NCBI GenBank assembly: GCA_027858865.1
Contig: JAQIBW010000161.1
Coordinates: forward strand, 1-8,520
Direction: 5' to 3'
Length of the DNA: 8,520 nt
Source of the DNA: Sulfurimonas sp.
Lineage (GTDB): Bacteria; Campylobacterota; Campylobacteria; Campylobacterales; Sulfurimonadaceae
The first letter of the stretch is position 1. Each line of letters opens with the position of its first letter. Position numbers and translations under genes: made by a program. The notes beneath the pieces are model-generated. The model was not told where the DNA came from. It made no database searches and saw only the letters and a list, made by a program, of their open reading frames with translations. Below, piece by piece: positions 1 to 7,193 of this stretch.

Positions 1-88
1 AAAATTAGCATATTATTACTTTAAGAACAGTTTAAAAAAAAATCATAACTTTTTGTAATGCTTTAATATTAATTTATGCTTAGCTTTG

Positions 89-137
89 CAATAATTGTAG
101 CGATTCGAACATAATTTAATGATAATTACAATTATTG
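89..137. promoter_or_regulatory. Paired inverted operator-like sites (CAATAATTGTA / TACAATTATTG)
   Basis: CAATAATTGTA at 89-99 is repeated as its exact reverse complement TACAATTATTG at 127-137. Each copy contains its own 9-base palindrome, CAAT-(A/T)-ATTG, centred at 93 and 133, 40 bases apart (about four helical turns). The same pair occurs at 3420-3470 ahead of iorA. The downstream centre lies 65 bases before the start codon at 198, against 64 bases in the iorA copy if iorA starts at 3530. I infer a binding site for a shared transcription factor. The protein is unknown and no regulator gene with an obvious match is in the window. Confidence 0.5.
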
Positions 138-150
138 GAATTTAATGTTT

Positions 151-156
151 TATAAT
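151..156 (+). promoter_or_regulatory. Candidate -10 box (TATAAT) for the symporter operon
   Basis: A perfect TATAAT lies 41 bases before the ATG at 198, preceded by a T-rich run (TGTTT at 146-150). There is no convincing -35 hexamer at the usual distance, which is common for sigma-70 promoters in Campylobacterota. A start near 162-164 would leave a leader of about 35 bases. The leader is so AT-rich that chance matches are likely, so this is tentative. Confidence 0.4.
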
Positions 157-180
157 TACAATATTTGTAAAATATTACAA
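156..180. promoter_or_regulatory. Overlapping TTACAA/TTGTAA inverted repeats at the likely transcription start
   Basis: Three alternating 6-base arms are seen: TTACAA (156-161), TTGTAA (165-170) and TTACAA (175-180). The first two form a dyad with a 3-base centre and the last two a dyad with a 4-base centre. The first dyad contains ACAA-N3-TTGT, the same frame as the ACAATTATTGT form of the paired sites, so it may be a further, weaker copy of that site. It overlaps the end of the candidate TATAAT box, which would suit repression. It could equally be a chance product of AT-rich DNA. Confidence 0.35.
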
Positions 181-197
181 ATAATTAAGGGGAAAGA

Positions 198-368
198 ATG
201 GAGTATTTTGATTTTGGGATCAATATGGCTTTTGCTCTCATAATAATTAGCACTTTAGCCAGTGTTATCTATGGAGTGATTAACTGGAACAAGGATGGGT
301 ATGAGAAACCACCTAAATTTGTTAAAGAGTGGAACAAGACTGAACAAGAGATAGAGGATGAACTATAA
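198..368 (+). CDS. Symporter small accessory protein (single-span membrane peptide)
   Basis: This 56-residue gene begins at an ATG with a strong Shine-Dalgarno site, AAGGGG at 187-192, five bases upstream. Residues about 9-29 form one hydrophobic membrane span (NMAFALIIISTLASVIYG). It is followed by VINWNKDGYEKPP and a charged, probably cytoplasmic tail ending EIEDEL. The IYGxxNWNK stretch just after the span is, to my recollection, typical of small proteins annotated as symporter small accessory proteins, encoded directly before SSS-family transporters. Its stop overlaps the symporter start by one base (TAATG), so translation is probably coupled and the two proteins probably act as a pair in the inner membrane. 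The role (assembly, stability or coupling) is inferred from context. Its size makes it easy to miss in gene calling. Confidence 0.85.
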   Translation: MEYFDFGINMAFALIIISTLASVIYGVINWNKDGYEKPPKFVKEWNKTEQEIEDEL

Positions 369-2008
369 TGGGTATTTTTGAAAATATAATTATTATCCTT
401 TACCTTGCTGTTTTAGGTTACTTAGGCTTTAAGGGTTATAAACAAACTAATAGTACAGAAGACTATCTTGTAGCCGGTCGTAATACGCATCCGTTTATCA
501 TGGCGCTTAGTTATGGAGCTACATTTATATCTACTGCGGCTATTGTTGGTTTTGGTGGTGTTGCTGCTTGGCTTGGTAACTCTCTTCTTTGGCTTACAGT
601 GTTTAATATCTTTGTAGGTATATTCATCGCATTTGTATTTTTAGGAAACCCTACAAGAAAGATGGGTTATCGTCTAAATGCTCACACATTTCCTGAACTT
701 CTTGCAAAAAGATTTGACTCTAAGTTCATCCAGATTTTTGGAGCGGCTATCATCTTACTATTTATGCCGCTTTACGCAACTGCTGTTCTTATAGGTGGTA
801 CACAGTTTATCGCTCTTTACTTTGGAACTGACTATCACATGTCACTTATGGTATTTTCAATCATCATCACTGCTTATGTTATCGCAGGTGGGTTAAAAGG
901 AGTAATGCTAACAGATGCTCTTCAAGGAAGCATCATGTTTATAGCGATGCTGATTCTGCTTGTAGTAACATTTGATTCACTTGGCGGTGTAGATGCAGCA
1001 TTTACTAAACTAGACCATGTTTGGCAAGCGACAGTAATCGACCCTCTTGCATCTACGAGCATAAAAGAGTTAGCACCTGGTTCACCGGACTTTATGATGA
1101 AGCTTTCACTTCTTTGGGGATTTGAGGGTTGGAACTCTATGCCTGAGTTTTTAAGTAAAGGTTGGTTATTTGTAATCACTACTATTACTATGGGTGTTGG
1201 TATTGGTGTTCTTGCTCAGCCACAGCTTATTGTTAGATTTATGACTGTAAAGAGCAAGCAAGAGTTAAACCGTGCTGTACTTATCGGTTCAATTTTCATT
1301 GTAGCAATGACAGGAATCATCTTTATAGTTGGAGCGCTTTCAAATGCTTGGTACTATGAGTTTAACGAGGGTAAAAATGCACTTCAAAGTGCAGGTTCTA
1401 TCGGTAAGGTAATTCCTCACTTTATAAACACTGCGATGCCAAAATGGTTTGCGTTTATATTCTTATTCGCGCTTATCTCCGCGGCGATGAGTACACTTTC
1501 ATCTCAGTTTCACACTATGGGAACAGCAGTCGGACGTGACTTGTTTGAGCAGATAAGTACAAAACAGCACAACTCCATAACTGTAACAAGACTTGGTGTT
1601 GTTATTATGATTATTTTCTCTGTAAGTCTTGCTTACGCCTTTGATGACCAACCTGCAATCATTGCTCGTTCTACTGCAATATTTTTCGCTCTTTGTGCGA
1701 GTATTTTTCTACCAAGCTTTATCGGAGGCTTGTTCTGGAGAGGTATGACAAAAGCGGGAGCAATAAGCTCTATGATTGTTGGACTTTTAGTATCAAGTTT
1801 TTGGCTACTTTTTGTTCACTTCAAAGAAGCAAAATCACTAGGACTTTCAAAAGCTATGTTTGGTAAAGACTCACTTTTAAGTGGAGATATTATCTTTGTA
1901 GATGCTCTTATGATTGCACTACCCTTATCTCTCATCACAGCTATAGTAGTTTCACTTATGACTAAAAAGATGAATGAAGCACATCTTAACAAATGTTTTA
2001 ACGACTAA
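368..2008 (+). CDS. Sodium:solute symporter (SSS family), substrate unassigned, probably an organic or aryl acid
   Basis: This 546-residue polytopic inner-membrane protein has the layout of the SSS family (PF00474; LeuT fold, usually 13 spans), which imports solutes with Na+. Visible family signs are DYLVAGR near residue 32 after the first span, SYGATFISTAAIVGFGG in the next span, the signature AGGLKGVMLTDALQ with TDALQ at 182-186, and AAMSTLSSQ near residues 372-380. The Ser/Thr cluster 375-379 in that last motif falls where family members bind sodium. Length is normal. The start is supported by AGAGGA at 353-358, nine bases upstream, and by the one-base overlap with the small accessory gene. 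The porin after it and the arylacetyl-CoA operon beyond suggest a carboxylate such as phenylacetate or another aryl acid. The family also carries acetate, proline and sugars, so the substrate is inference only. Confidence 0.9.
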   Translation: MGIFENIIIILYLAVLGYLGFKGYKQTNSTEDYLVAGRNTHPFIMALSYGATFISTAAIVGFGGVAAWLGNSLLWLTVFNIFVGIFIAFVFLGNPTRKMGYRLNAHTFPELLAKRFDSKFIQIFGAAIILLFMPLYATAVLIGGTQFIALYFGTDYHMSLMVFSIIITAYVIAGGLKGVMLTDALQGSIMFIAMLILLVVTFDSLGGVDAAFTKLDHVWQATVIDPLASTSIKELAPGSPDFMMKLSLLWGFEGWNSMPEFLSKGWLFVITTITMGVGIGVLAQPQLIVRFMTVKSKQELNRAVLIGSIFIVAMTGIIFIVGALSNAWYYEFNEGKNALQSAGSIGKVIPHFINTAMPKWFAFIFLFALISAAMSTLSSQFHTMGTAVGRDLFEQISTKQHNSITVTRLGVVIMIIFSVSLAYAFDDQPAIIARSTAIFFALCASIFLPSFIGGLFWRGMTKAGAISSMIVGLLVSSFWLLFVHFKEAKSLGLSKAMFGKDSLLSGDIIFVDALMIALPLSLITAIVVSLMTKKMNEAHLNKCFND

Positions 2009-2035
2009 CAAATAAAAAAAGAAAGAGGAAGAAAA

Positions 2036-3412
2036 ATGAAAAAAAGAAGTTTAATATTAGCCGCACTACTTAGTTCTGGCGTATCTGTATCGGCAGACAC
2101 ACTTCAAGAAGCGTTTGCTGAGGGTAAAGTTCAAGGAGAGATAAAATCTTTCTATATCAACCGCGCGTATGATGGTGTTGCAACACAAACTCGGGATGGT
2201 CTATCAGTAGGTGGTCACTTAAACTACAACACTGCGAAGTATTATGGTTTTGATGCTGGTGCTACATTTTACACTACAAATAAGGTAGATGAAAAATCTT
2301 CAACTGCTAATGAAAACGATAACACACTTTTTGGTGCTGACGGTGGTGGATATACTGTTTTAGGTGAAGCTTACATAGGTTATGCAGCTGGGAAGACATC
2401 TATTAGAGTTGGTCAGCAAAGTATCAACACTCCATTTGCAGCTCCAAACAACTTTAGAATGCTTCCAAATACATTTGAAGGTGTAGTTGTAAAAAACAGC
2501 GATGTAACAAATACTAAATTTGAGTTAGGTCACATAACTCGCATCCAGACGAATGGTTTTGCAAACTCTGTTCCTGTAACAAATGGCGTACTTGATCCTA
2601 CAAACTCTCTTACGAGACTAAGCCTACTATATGGTTTTGGTCCTGGTTATAAAGTTGGTAAATTTGCAGACATAGCAGATGTTTATCTAGGTTCTACAAA
2701 TACAAAATCAACTGCGGGTATGACTTACCTAAATGCTAAATACACAGGTCTTAAAGGTTTTACATTCTCTATTTGGGATCAGTACATCCATGACATCATG
2801 AATATCGTTGTTGCAAAAGTTAGCTACAAAGGAAAACTAAGTAATGTAAATACATTTGCATCTGTTTTTTATACTAAACAAGACAGCGTAGGAGACAACC
2901 TTCTCGGTAAAGCTTTTGACACAGGAAGCGGTGCTAAAGATGTTGATAGTTCTCAGTATGGTGCGATGCTAAAAGCTTCACTAGATAACGGTTTAGGGAT
3001 TGACCTTCGTTATGTTAACACTCCTGCATCTGCTGGAAGTGTTTTAGACGGTGGTATTGTAAATGCACTTGGTGGGGCAAATCCTTTCATCATCTCTCAA
3101 GGTGCTCTTCATGCAAACTTTGGAGACACATCTTCATATATGGCAGGAGTTGACTATCAGCTTAAACCACTAACAGGAATAGACCTTTTGGCAATGGTTA
3201 AATACTTTGAGTATGACATCGGTAAGTATAATGGTTACCAAAGTGGAAATTCTTGGAAAACAAAAGAGATTGATTTAGACTTCATTTACAAGGTAACAAA
3301 AAACTTTAAACTACGTGCTCGTGCAAACTTTCCAAGAGATTGGTTTGACTTAGGCGGTACTACACAACTAAGTTTCGATGAATATCGTTTAATAGCGTAC
3401 TATAAATTTTAG
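2036..3412 (+). CDS. OprD-like outer-membrane porin
   Basis: This 458-residue protein starts with a clear signal peptide: MKKRS, a hydrophobic stretch, then SVSA followed by D21, so signal peptidase I probably cuts after residue 20. The mature protein alternates polar and aromatic residues as in beta-strands, has many Gly and Tyr, and ends in YYKF; a terminal Phe is the usual outer-membrane assembly signal. The segment GKVQGEIKSFYINR after the leader resembles the first strand of OprD-type porins of Campylobacterota. OprD proteins are substrate-selective channels, often for small carboxylates or amino acids. AGAGGAA at 2024-2030 is a good ribosome site. The 27-base gap after the symporter shows no promoter or terminator, so it is probably in the same operon and supplies the same solute to the periplasm. 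Confidence 0.8.
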   Translation: MKKRSLILAALLSSGVSVSADTLQEAFAEGKVQGEIKSFYINRAYDGVATQTRDGLSVGGHLNYNTAKYYGFDAGATFYTTNKVDEKSSTANENDNTLFGADGGGYTVLGEAYIGYAAGKTSIRVGQQSINTPFAAPNNFRMLPNTFEGVVVKNSDVTNTKFELGHITRIQTNGFANSVPVTNGVLDPTNSLTRLSLLYGFGPGYKVGKFADIADVYLGSTNTKSTAGMTYLNAKYTGLKGFTFSIWDQYIHDIMNIVVAKVSYKGKLSNVNTFASVFYTKQDSVGDNLLGKAFDTGSGAKDVDSSQYGAMLKASLDNGLGIDLRYVNTPASAGSVLDGGIVNALGGANPFIISQGALHANFGDTSSYMAGVDYQLKPLTGIDLLAMVKYFEYDIGKYNGYQSGNSWKTKEIDLDFIYKVTKNFKLRARANFPRDWFDLGGTTQLSFDEYRLIAYYKF

Positions 3413-3419
3413 TAATTCT

Positions 3420-3470
3420 CAATAATTGTATAGATTATCCTTAGTTTAAGGAATTATTATACAATTATTG
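3420..3470. promoter_or_regulatory. 13-base perfect inverted repeat upstream of iorA (second copy of the paired operator-like site)
   Basis: CAATAATTGTATA at 3420-3432 is exactly the reverse complement of TATACAATTATTG at 3458-3470. Its 11-base core is identical to the pair at 89-137. The CAAT-N-ATTG centres are 42 bases apart (3424 and 3466), against 40 in the first copy. Between the arms is a small inner dyad, CCTTA-GTT-TAAGG (3439-3451). In RNA the whole could fold into an imperfect AT-rich hairpin after the porin gene, but it lacks a GC-rich stem and a following T run, so a classical terminator is less likely than a protein-binding site. The shared sequence points to co-regulation of the uptake and enzyme operons. 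Confidence 0.55.
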
Positions 3471-3495
3471 TGTAAATTATCATTAAGAAATCTTT

Positions 3496-3501
3496 TATAG
3501 A
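3496..3501 (+). promoter_or_regulatory. Candidate -10 box (TATAGA) for the ior-paa operon
   Basis: TATAGA follows a short T run (3493-3496) and lies 28 bases before the preferred iorA start at 3530, giving a leader of about 20 bases. TATCAT at 3478-3483 is an alternative that would put transcription closer to the operator-like repeat. Neither has a clear -35 element. That a promoter exists somewhere in 3413-3529 is more certain than which box is used. Confidence 0.3.
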
Positions 3502-3511
3502 TTAATAATTA

Positions 3512-3523
3512 TGAGTGAGTGAG
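3512..3523 (+). repeat. Tetranucleotide repeat (TGAG)x3 at the iorA start
   Basis: Three tandem TGAG units lie between an upstream ATG (3511) and the preferred iorA ATG (3530). The ATG at 3511 reads Met-Ser-Glu and then hits TGA. With one unit fewer it would read straight into iorA (ATG AGT GAG AAT TTT ATG). The repeat therefore decides which start is usable. It is also the only purine-rich, weakly Shine-Dalgarno-like sequence ahead of 3530. Confidence 0.6.
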
Positions 3524-3529
3524 AATTTT

Positions 3530-5356
3530 ATGAAACAAACATTAATGGGAAACGATGCAATTGCTTGGGGTCTAGTTCACGCAAATGTTGATATGGTTAG
3601 TGGTTATCCTGGTACACCTTCTAGTGAGATACTAAGCGTAGTTCAAAGTATAAAGCATAAGCTTAACTTAGACATCTATGCTGAGTGGGGAACTAACGAA
3701 AAAGTTGGTTTTGAGGTAGCTTACGCAGGTGCAATTGCGGGTAAACGTACTTGTGCAACTATGAAACAAGTTGGACTAAATGTTGCAAGTGACTCTCTTA
3801 TGAGTGCTTCGTACATAGGAAACCTTGGCGGTATGCTTCTAATAGCTGCTGATGATCCGGGCTTTCACTCTTCTCAAACAGAACAAGATAGTCGTGTATT
3901 TGCAAAATTTGCACGTATTCCTGTTTTAGACCCTGCTACCCCTCAAGATGCTTACGACCTTACAAAATATGGTGTTGAACTTTCAGAAAAATTTCAAATC
4001 CCAGTAATGCTTCGCCCTGTTATGCGCGTATGTCATGCTCGTGAAATTATTGAGATGGATGAAGAAACTAATTTTGCTCCAAACAAGGGTGAGTTTAAGC
4101 GTGATGTTCCTCGTTGGGGTGCAGTTCCTCGTACTGGTAGATTTGAACAAGGGGTACAACAGCTAAATCGCATCGAAGTTATCAAAGAGTATAACTGGGA
4201 TCATCTGCTAAAACCTGAGTTTGATAGGTGTGAAGGTAAGAAAGTTCTTATAATCGCTGGTGGAACTGGTCATGGATTTACTAAAGAGACATTAAGTGAT
4301 CTTGGTCTGGATGCTGATGTTGTAAAAGTTCTTATGCCTTACCCTCTTCCGGTTGAGCAGATGAGAGATAGATTTAAATCGTATGACAAAGTTTTAGTAG
4401 TTGAAGAGCCGTATCCGTGCATCGAAGAGCAGATAGCATCTCCTAATGTTTATGGTAAAAATACAAATACTACTCATCAAATAGATGAAATGAGTAAAGA
4501 AGCGATTTTAAAAGCATTTCAAAACATCGGTTTTTATGCTGGTGAAAATATCTATGCTACTCCACCTTCACTAGACTTTGAAGTCGAAGCAAGACCACCT
4601 GCACTTTGTCCGGGTTGTCCTCACCGTGATGTTTACTATGCTATTACAAAAGTATTTAAAAAGAAAAAAGCCATATATCCTTCAGACAACGGATGTTATA
4701 CTCTAGCTCTTGCTCAGGGGGCTATTGACTCCATTTTATGTATGGGTGCTAGTGTTTCCATGGCAAGTGGTTTTTCTATCAGTGACCCTGAAAAAACAAC
4801 TGTTGCAACTATCGGTGATGGAACATTCTTTCACTCAGGAATTCCACCACTTTTAAATGCAATTTACCAAAACCACAAGTTCATCCTTGTAATCCTTGAC
4901 AACTCTACTATCGCGATGACTGGTCGTCAAACTACACCTTCAAGAAGCAACAAAAATATAGACATAAAAAAGATAGTTGAAGGTATGGGAGTCGACTGTA
5001 TGGAGCATCAATACTCATACGAGATGCAAGATAACATTGACTTCTTTAGAGAGGTTAAAAAAGTACACGCAGATGCAACTGGCCCAACTGTTGTAGTTGT
5101 TCGTGAATTTTGTATCTTAGATAGAGAAAGAGCACCTGATTTCATTCCAAATATTTTTGTTAAAGTAGATGCAGATTTATGTGTAGCTTGTGATCAGTGT
5201 ACTACTATTTATAAGTGTCCTCCAATGGCGTATAATGATGATGGAGTTATAGAAATAGACCCTTTTCTTTGTGCAGGTTGTGGTGGATGTTTAGATGTAG
5301 TTTGTCCTACAGATGCCTTTGTACAAGACTTTGACTACTTAAAGAGAGGTAACTAA
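3530..5356 (+). CDS. iorA: Indolepyruvate (arylpyruvate):ferredoxin oxidoreductase, alpha subunit
   Basis: IorA works with IorB to convert arylpyruvates (indolepyruvate, phenylpyruvate, 4-hydroxyphenylpyruvate) plus CoA to arylacetyl-CoA, CO2 and reduced ferredoxin; it is cytoplasmic and thiamine diphosphate-dependent. The 608-residue protein shows the family order. The N-terminal pyrimidine-binding domain has GYPGTPSSE at 25-33. The TPP-binding domain has CPGCPHRD at 360-367, GDG at 429-431 and Asn458 of the GDG-to-N cofactor motif. The C-terminal domain carries two [4Fe-4S] motifs, Cys 551/554/557/563 and 581/584/587/592. Length is typical. I chose ATG 3530 because MKQTLMGNDAIAWG matches the usual start of the family. 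An in-frame GTG at 3515 would add MSENF but has no ribosome site. It is the first gene of the operon; IorB follows after one base. Low-potential ferredoxin could also drive the reaction in reverse. Confidence 0.93.
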   Translation: MKQTLMGNDAIAWGLVHANVDMVSGYPGTPSSEILSVVQSIKHKLNLDIYAEWGTNEKVGFEVAYAGAIAGKRTCATMKQVGLNVASDSLMSASYIGNLGGMLLIAADDPGFHSSQTEQDSRVFAKFARIPVLDPATPQDAYDLTKYGVELSEKFQIPVMLRPVMRVCHAREIIEMDEETNFAPNKGEFKRDVPRWGAVPRTGRFEQGVQQLNRIEVIKEYNWDHLLKPEFDRCEGKKVLIIAGGTGHGFTKETLSDLGLDADVVKVLMPYPLPVEQMRDRFKSYDKVLVVEEPYPCIEEQIASPNVYGKNTNTTHQIDEMSKEAILKAFQNIGFYAGENIYATPPSLDFEVEARPPALCPGCPHRDVYYAITKVFKKKKAIYPSDNGCYTLALAQGAIDSILCMGASVSMASGFSISDPEKTTVATIGDGTFFHSGIPPLLNAIYQNHKFILVILDNSTIAMTGRQTTPSRSNKNIDIKKIVEGMGVDCMEHQYSYEMQDNIDFFREVKKVHADATGPTVVVVREFCILDRERAPDFIPNIFVKVDADLCVACDQCTTIYKCPPMAYNDDGVIEIDPFLCAGCGGCLDVVCPTDAFVQDFDYLKRGN

Positions 5357-5357
5357 G

Positions 5358-5900
5358 ATGAAATATCAAATAGTAATAGCCGGTTTTGGTGGTCAGGGCG
5401 TAGTTTTTCTTGTAAAAGTTTTAGCTATCTGTGCCGGTAACCGTAATGTTCCTTTCTTAGGAACTGAGAATCACGGTATGAGTCAAAGAGGCGGTTCTGT
5501 TTCTTGTGATATTAAGATAGGTGGTTTTACTAATCCTGTTATTGATAAAAACCAAGCTGATCTTATGATTGCACTGGAGAAAAATGAAGGACTTAGAAAC
5601 CTTGGCTTTTTGAAACTTTCGGGAACGTTAGTTACAAATGCAAAAGATAAAGATGAATACCCGGAGCTTCCATTTGAAGGTTTCGCTAAAATAGATGCAT
5701 TTAAAAAAGCTGAAAATGGAGAGTTTCCTATTCAAGGTTTAAATGTATATATGCTTGGATTTGCTCTCATTAATGATGCAAACTTTCCATTTAGTATACA
5801 AGAAGTAAGAGATGCAATCACACAAATGAATGCAAAAGTTGCAGCTCAAAACATCGTAATTTTAGACCAAGCGATGAAAGATGCCAAGGAGTTAAAATAA
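5358..5900 (+). CDS. iorB: Indolepyruvate (arylpyruvate):ferredoxin oxidoreductase, beta subunit
   Basis: This 180-residue protein belongs to the pyruvate/ketoisovalerate oxidoreductase gamma-domain family (PF01558) and is the small partner of IorA. The N-terminal nucleotide- or CoA-site loop GFGGQGV is at residues 9-15, and the conserved ENHGMSQRGGSV is at 37-48; both are standard for IorB. Size is close to the usual 180-200 residues, with no fused extra domain. GAGAGG at 5344-5349 is a well-spaced ribosome site inside the end of iorA, and one base separates the two genes. Its stop overlaps the paaK start (TAATG). It has no iron-sulphur cysteines, as expected when the ferredoxin-like domain sits at the IorA C terminus. 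Confidence 0.92.
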   Translation: MKYQIVIAGFGGQGVVFLVKVLAICAGNRNVPFLGTENHGMSQRGGSVSCDIKIGGFTNPVIDKNQADLMIALEKNEGLRNLGFLKLSGTLVTNAKDKDEYPELPFEGFAKIDAFKKAENGEFPIQGLNVYMLGFALINDANFPFSIQEVRDAITQMNAKVAAQNIVILDQAMKDAKELK

Positions 5901-7192
5901 TGTGGAATAAAATCGAAGGTGAATCTAGAGAGAAAATAAGTCAAACTCAACTCTCTAGGCTACAAGACACTGTTACAAGAGTTTATGAACTTACACCTTT
6001 TTACAAGGAAAAGTTCGATGAGCTTGACATCAATCCTAAAGATATCACTTGTCTACAAGATATCCAAAAACTTCCCTTTACAAAAAAACAAGACCTTAGA
6101 AATCACTACCCTTTTGGACTTTTTACAGTTCCTATGAGTGAAGTTGTTAGAGTTCACAGTTCAAGTGGCACTACAGGTAAACCAACTGTTGTCGGTTATA
6201 CACAAGCTGATATGGATGTTTGGGATGAAGTTATGGCGAGAGTCTATACTATGGCTGGAGCTACTGCAAAAGACGTTGTACATAATGCTTATGGGTACGG
6301 TCTTTTTACTGGCGGTCTAGGGTTTGATAGTGGTGCTAAAAAGATAGGTGCTACGACTATTCCTGCAAGTAGTGGATTTACAGATAGACAAATCATGTTG
6401 ATGAAAGACTTCAATGCTACTATTTTAGCCGCTACTCCATCTTTTGCACTTCATATGTATGAGACTGCTAAAAAGTCTGGCAGTGACTACCTAAAAGACT
6501 TCAAACTAAAGTCTGGAGTTTTTGGAGCTGAGCCTACAAGTGACGGACTTAAAGAAGAAGTTTCTCGCGTTTGGGGAATCGACTATCACGAAGTTTACGG
6601 ACTAAGTGAAATCATCGGACCCGGAGTAAGTTCAAACTGTAAACACTCTAAACTGCTTCACATAAATGAAGATCATTTTTATCCTGAGATAGTTGACCAT
6701 AAAACAGGTAAAGTTCTACCAGATGGTGAGCGTGGTGAGTTAGTTATTACTTCACTTACTAAACAAGCTCTTCCAATTATCCGTTACCGTACTGGCGATA
6801 TCACTTCACTTCACCGTGAACCGTGTGGATGTGGAAGAACTATGGTACGCATGGAGAGCATTGTAGGTCGTGTTGATGATATGATTATTGTAAATGGAGT
6901 AAATGTATACCCATCACAAGTTGAGCACGTAATTGCAAATACTGAGGGAGTTACTCTTAACTACCAAATCATCGCAGATAAAAAAGGTCATTTAGATAAG
7001 ATAGATATATTAGTTGAAGTAAATGATGATGTACTTAGTGATTCTGTTGCTGAAATGGAAAAAATAAAAAAAGACATACAACACTCACTTGCAAACAACC
7101 TTTACATAAATGCAAACGTTAAACTTGTTGAGCCTCGCAGTATTGAGAGAAGCATGGGCAAGGCTGTTAGAGTAGTAGATAAAAGGGTATAA
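5900..7192 (+). CDS. paaK: Phenylacetate-CoA ligase (AMP-forming)
   Basis: This enzyme activates phenylacetate or a related arylacetate with ATP and CoA to the CoA thioester, AMP and PPi, in the cytoplasm. The 430-residue length is standard for PaaK, which is shorter than other acyl-CoA ligases. Adenylate-forming motifs are visible: the P-loop-like SSSGTTGKP at 87-95, YGLSE at 233-237, YRTGD at 296-300, the hinge region GRVDDMIIVNGVNVYP near 323-338, and a C-terminal GKAVRV whose Lys421 is the expected catalytic lysine. CGCG at 309-312 is the cysteine cluster often seen in this family. AAGGAG at 5886-5891 is a strong ribosome site, and the start overlaps the iorB stop by one base. Co-transcription with iorAB makes both routes to arylacetyl-CoA available together. 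Indoleacetate or 4-hydroxyphenylacetate are possible substrates; sequence alone does not decide. Confidence 0.92.
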   Translation: MWNKIEGESREKISQTQLSRLQDTVTRVYELTPFYKEKFDELDINPKDITCLQDIQKLPFTKKQDLRNHYPFGLFTVPMSEVVRVHSSSGTTGKPTVVGYTQADMDVWDEVMARVYTMAGATAKDVVHNAYGYGLFTGGLGFDSGAKKIGATTIPASSGFTDRQIMLMKDFNATILAATPSFALHMYETAKKSGSDYLKDFKLKSGVFGAEPTSDGLKEEVSRVWGIDYHEVYGLSEIIGPGVSSNCKHSKLLHINEDHFYPEIVDHKTGKVLPDGERGELVITSLTKQALPIIRYRTGDITSLHREPCGCGRTMVRMESIVGRVDDMIIVNGVNVYPSQVEHVIANTEGVTLNYQIIADKKGHLDKIDILVEVNDDVLSDSVAEMEKIKKDIQHSLANNLYINANVKLVEPRSIERSMGKAVRVVDKRV

Positions 7193-7193
7193 A

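Noticed and set aside
71..92. Possible sigma-54 promoter (TTATGCTTAGCTTTGCAA)
   Set aside because: It has the GC of a -12 element but lacks the required GG at -24 with the right spacing.
922..1179. 85-residue open frame on the - strand inside the symporter gene
   Set aside because: It lies wholly within a strongly conserved SSS gene, has no recognisable domain and no supporting context; it is an antisense shadow.
3420..3470. Intrinsic (Rho-independent) terminator after the porin gene
   Set aside because: The stem is almost entirely A/T with a long internal region, and no T run follows; the same core also occurs upstream of the first operon, which fits a binding site better.
3515..3529. GTG start for iorA giving five extra residues (MSENF)
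   Set aside because: No ribosome site precedes it, and the family normally begins close to the Met at 3530; the 64-base distance from the operator centre also fits 3530 better.
6138..6320. 60-residue open frame on the + strand inside paaK
   Set aside because: It overlaps the conserved ATP-binding motif of paaK in another frame; its Leu-rich translation is a by-product of that codon usage.
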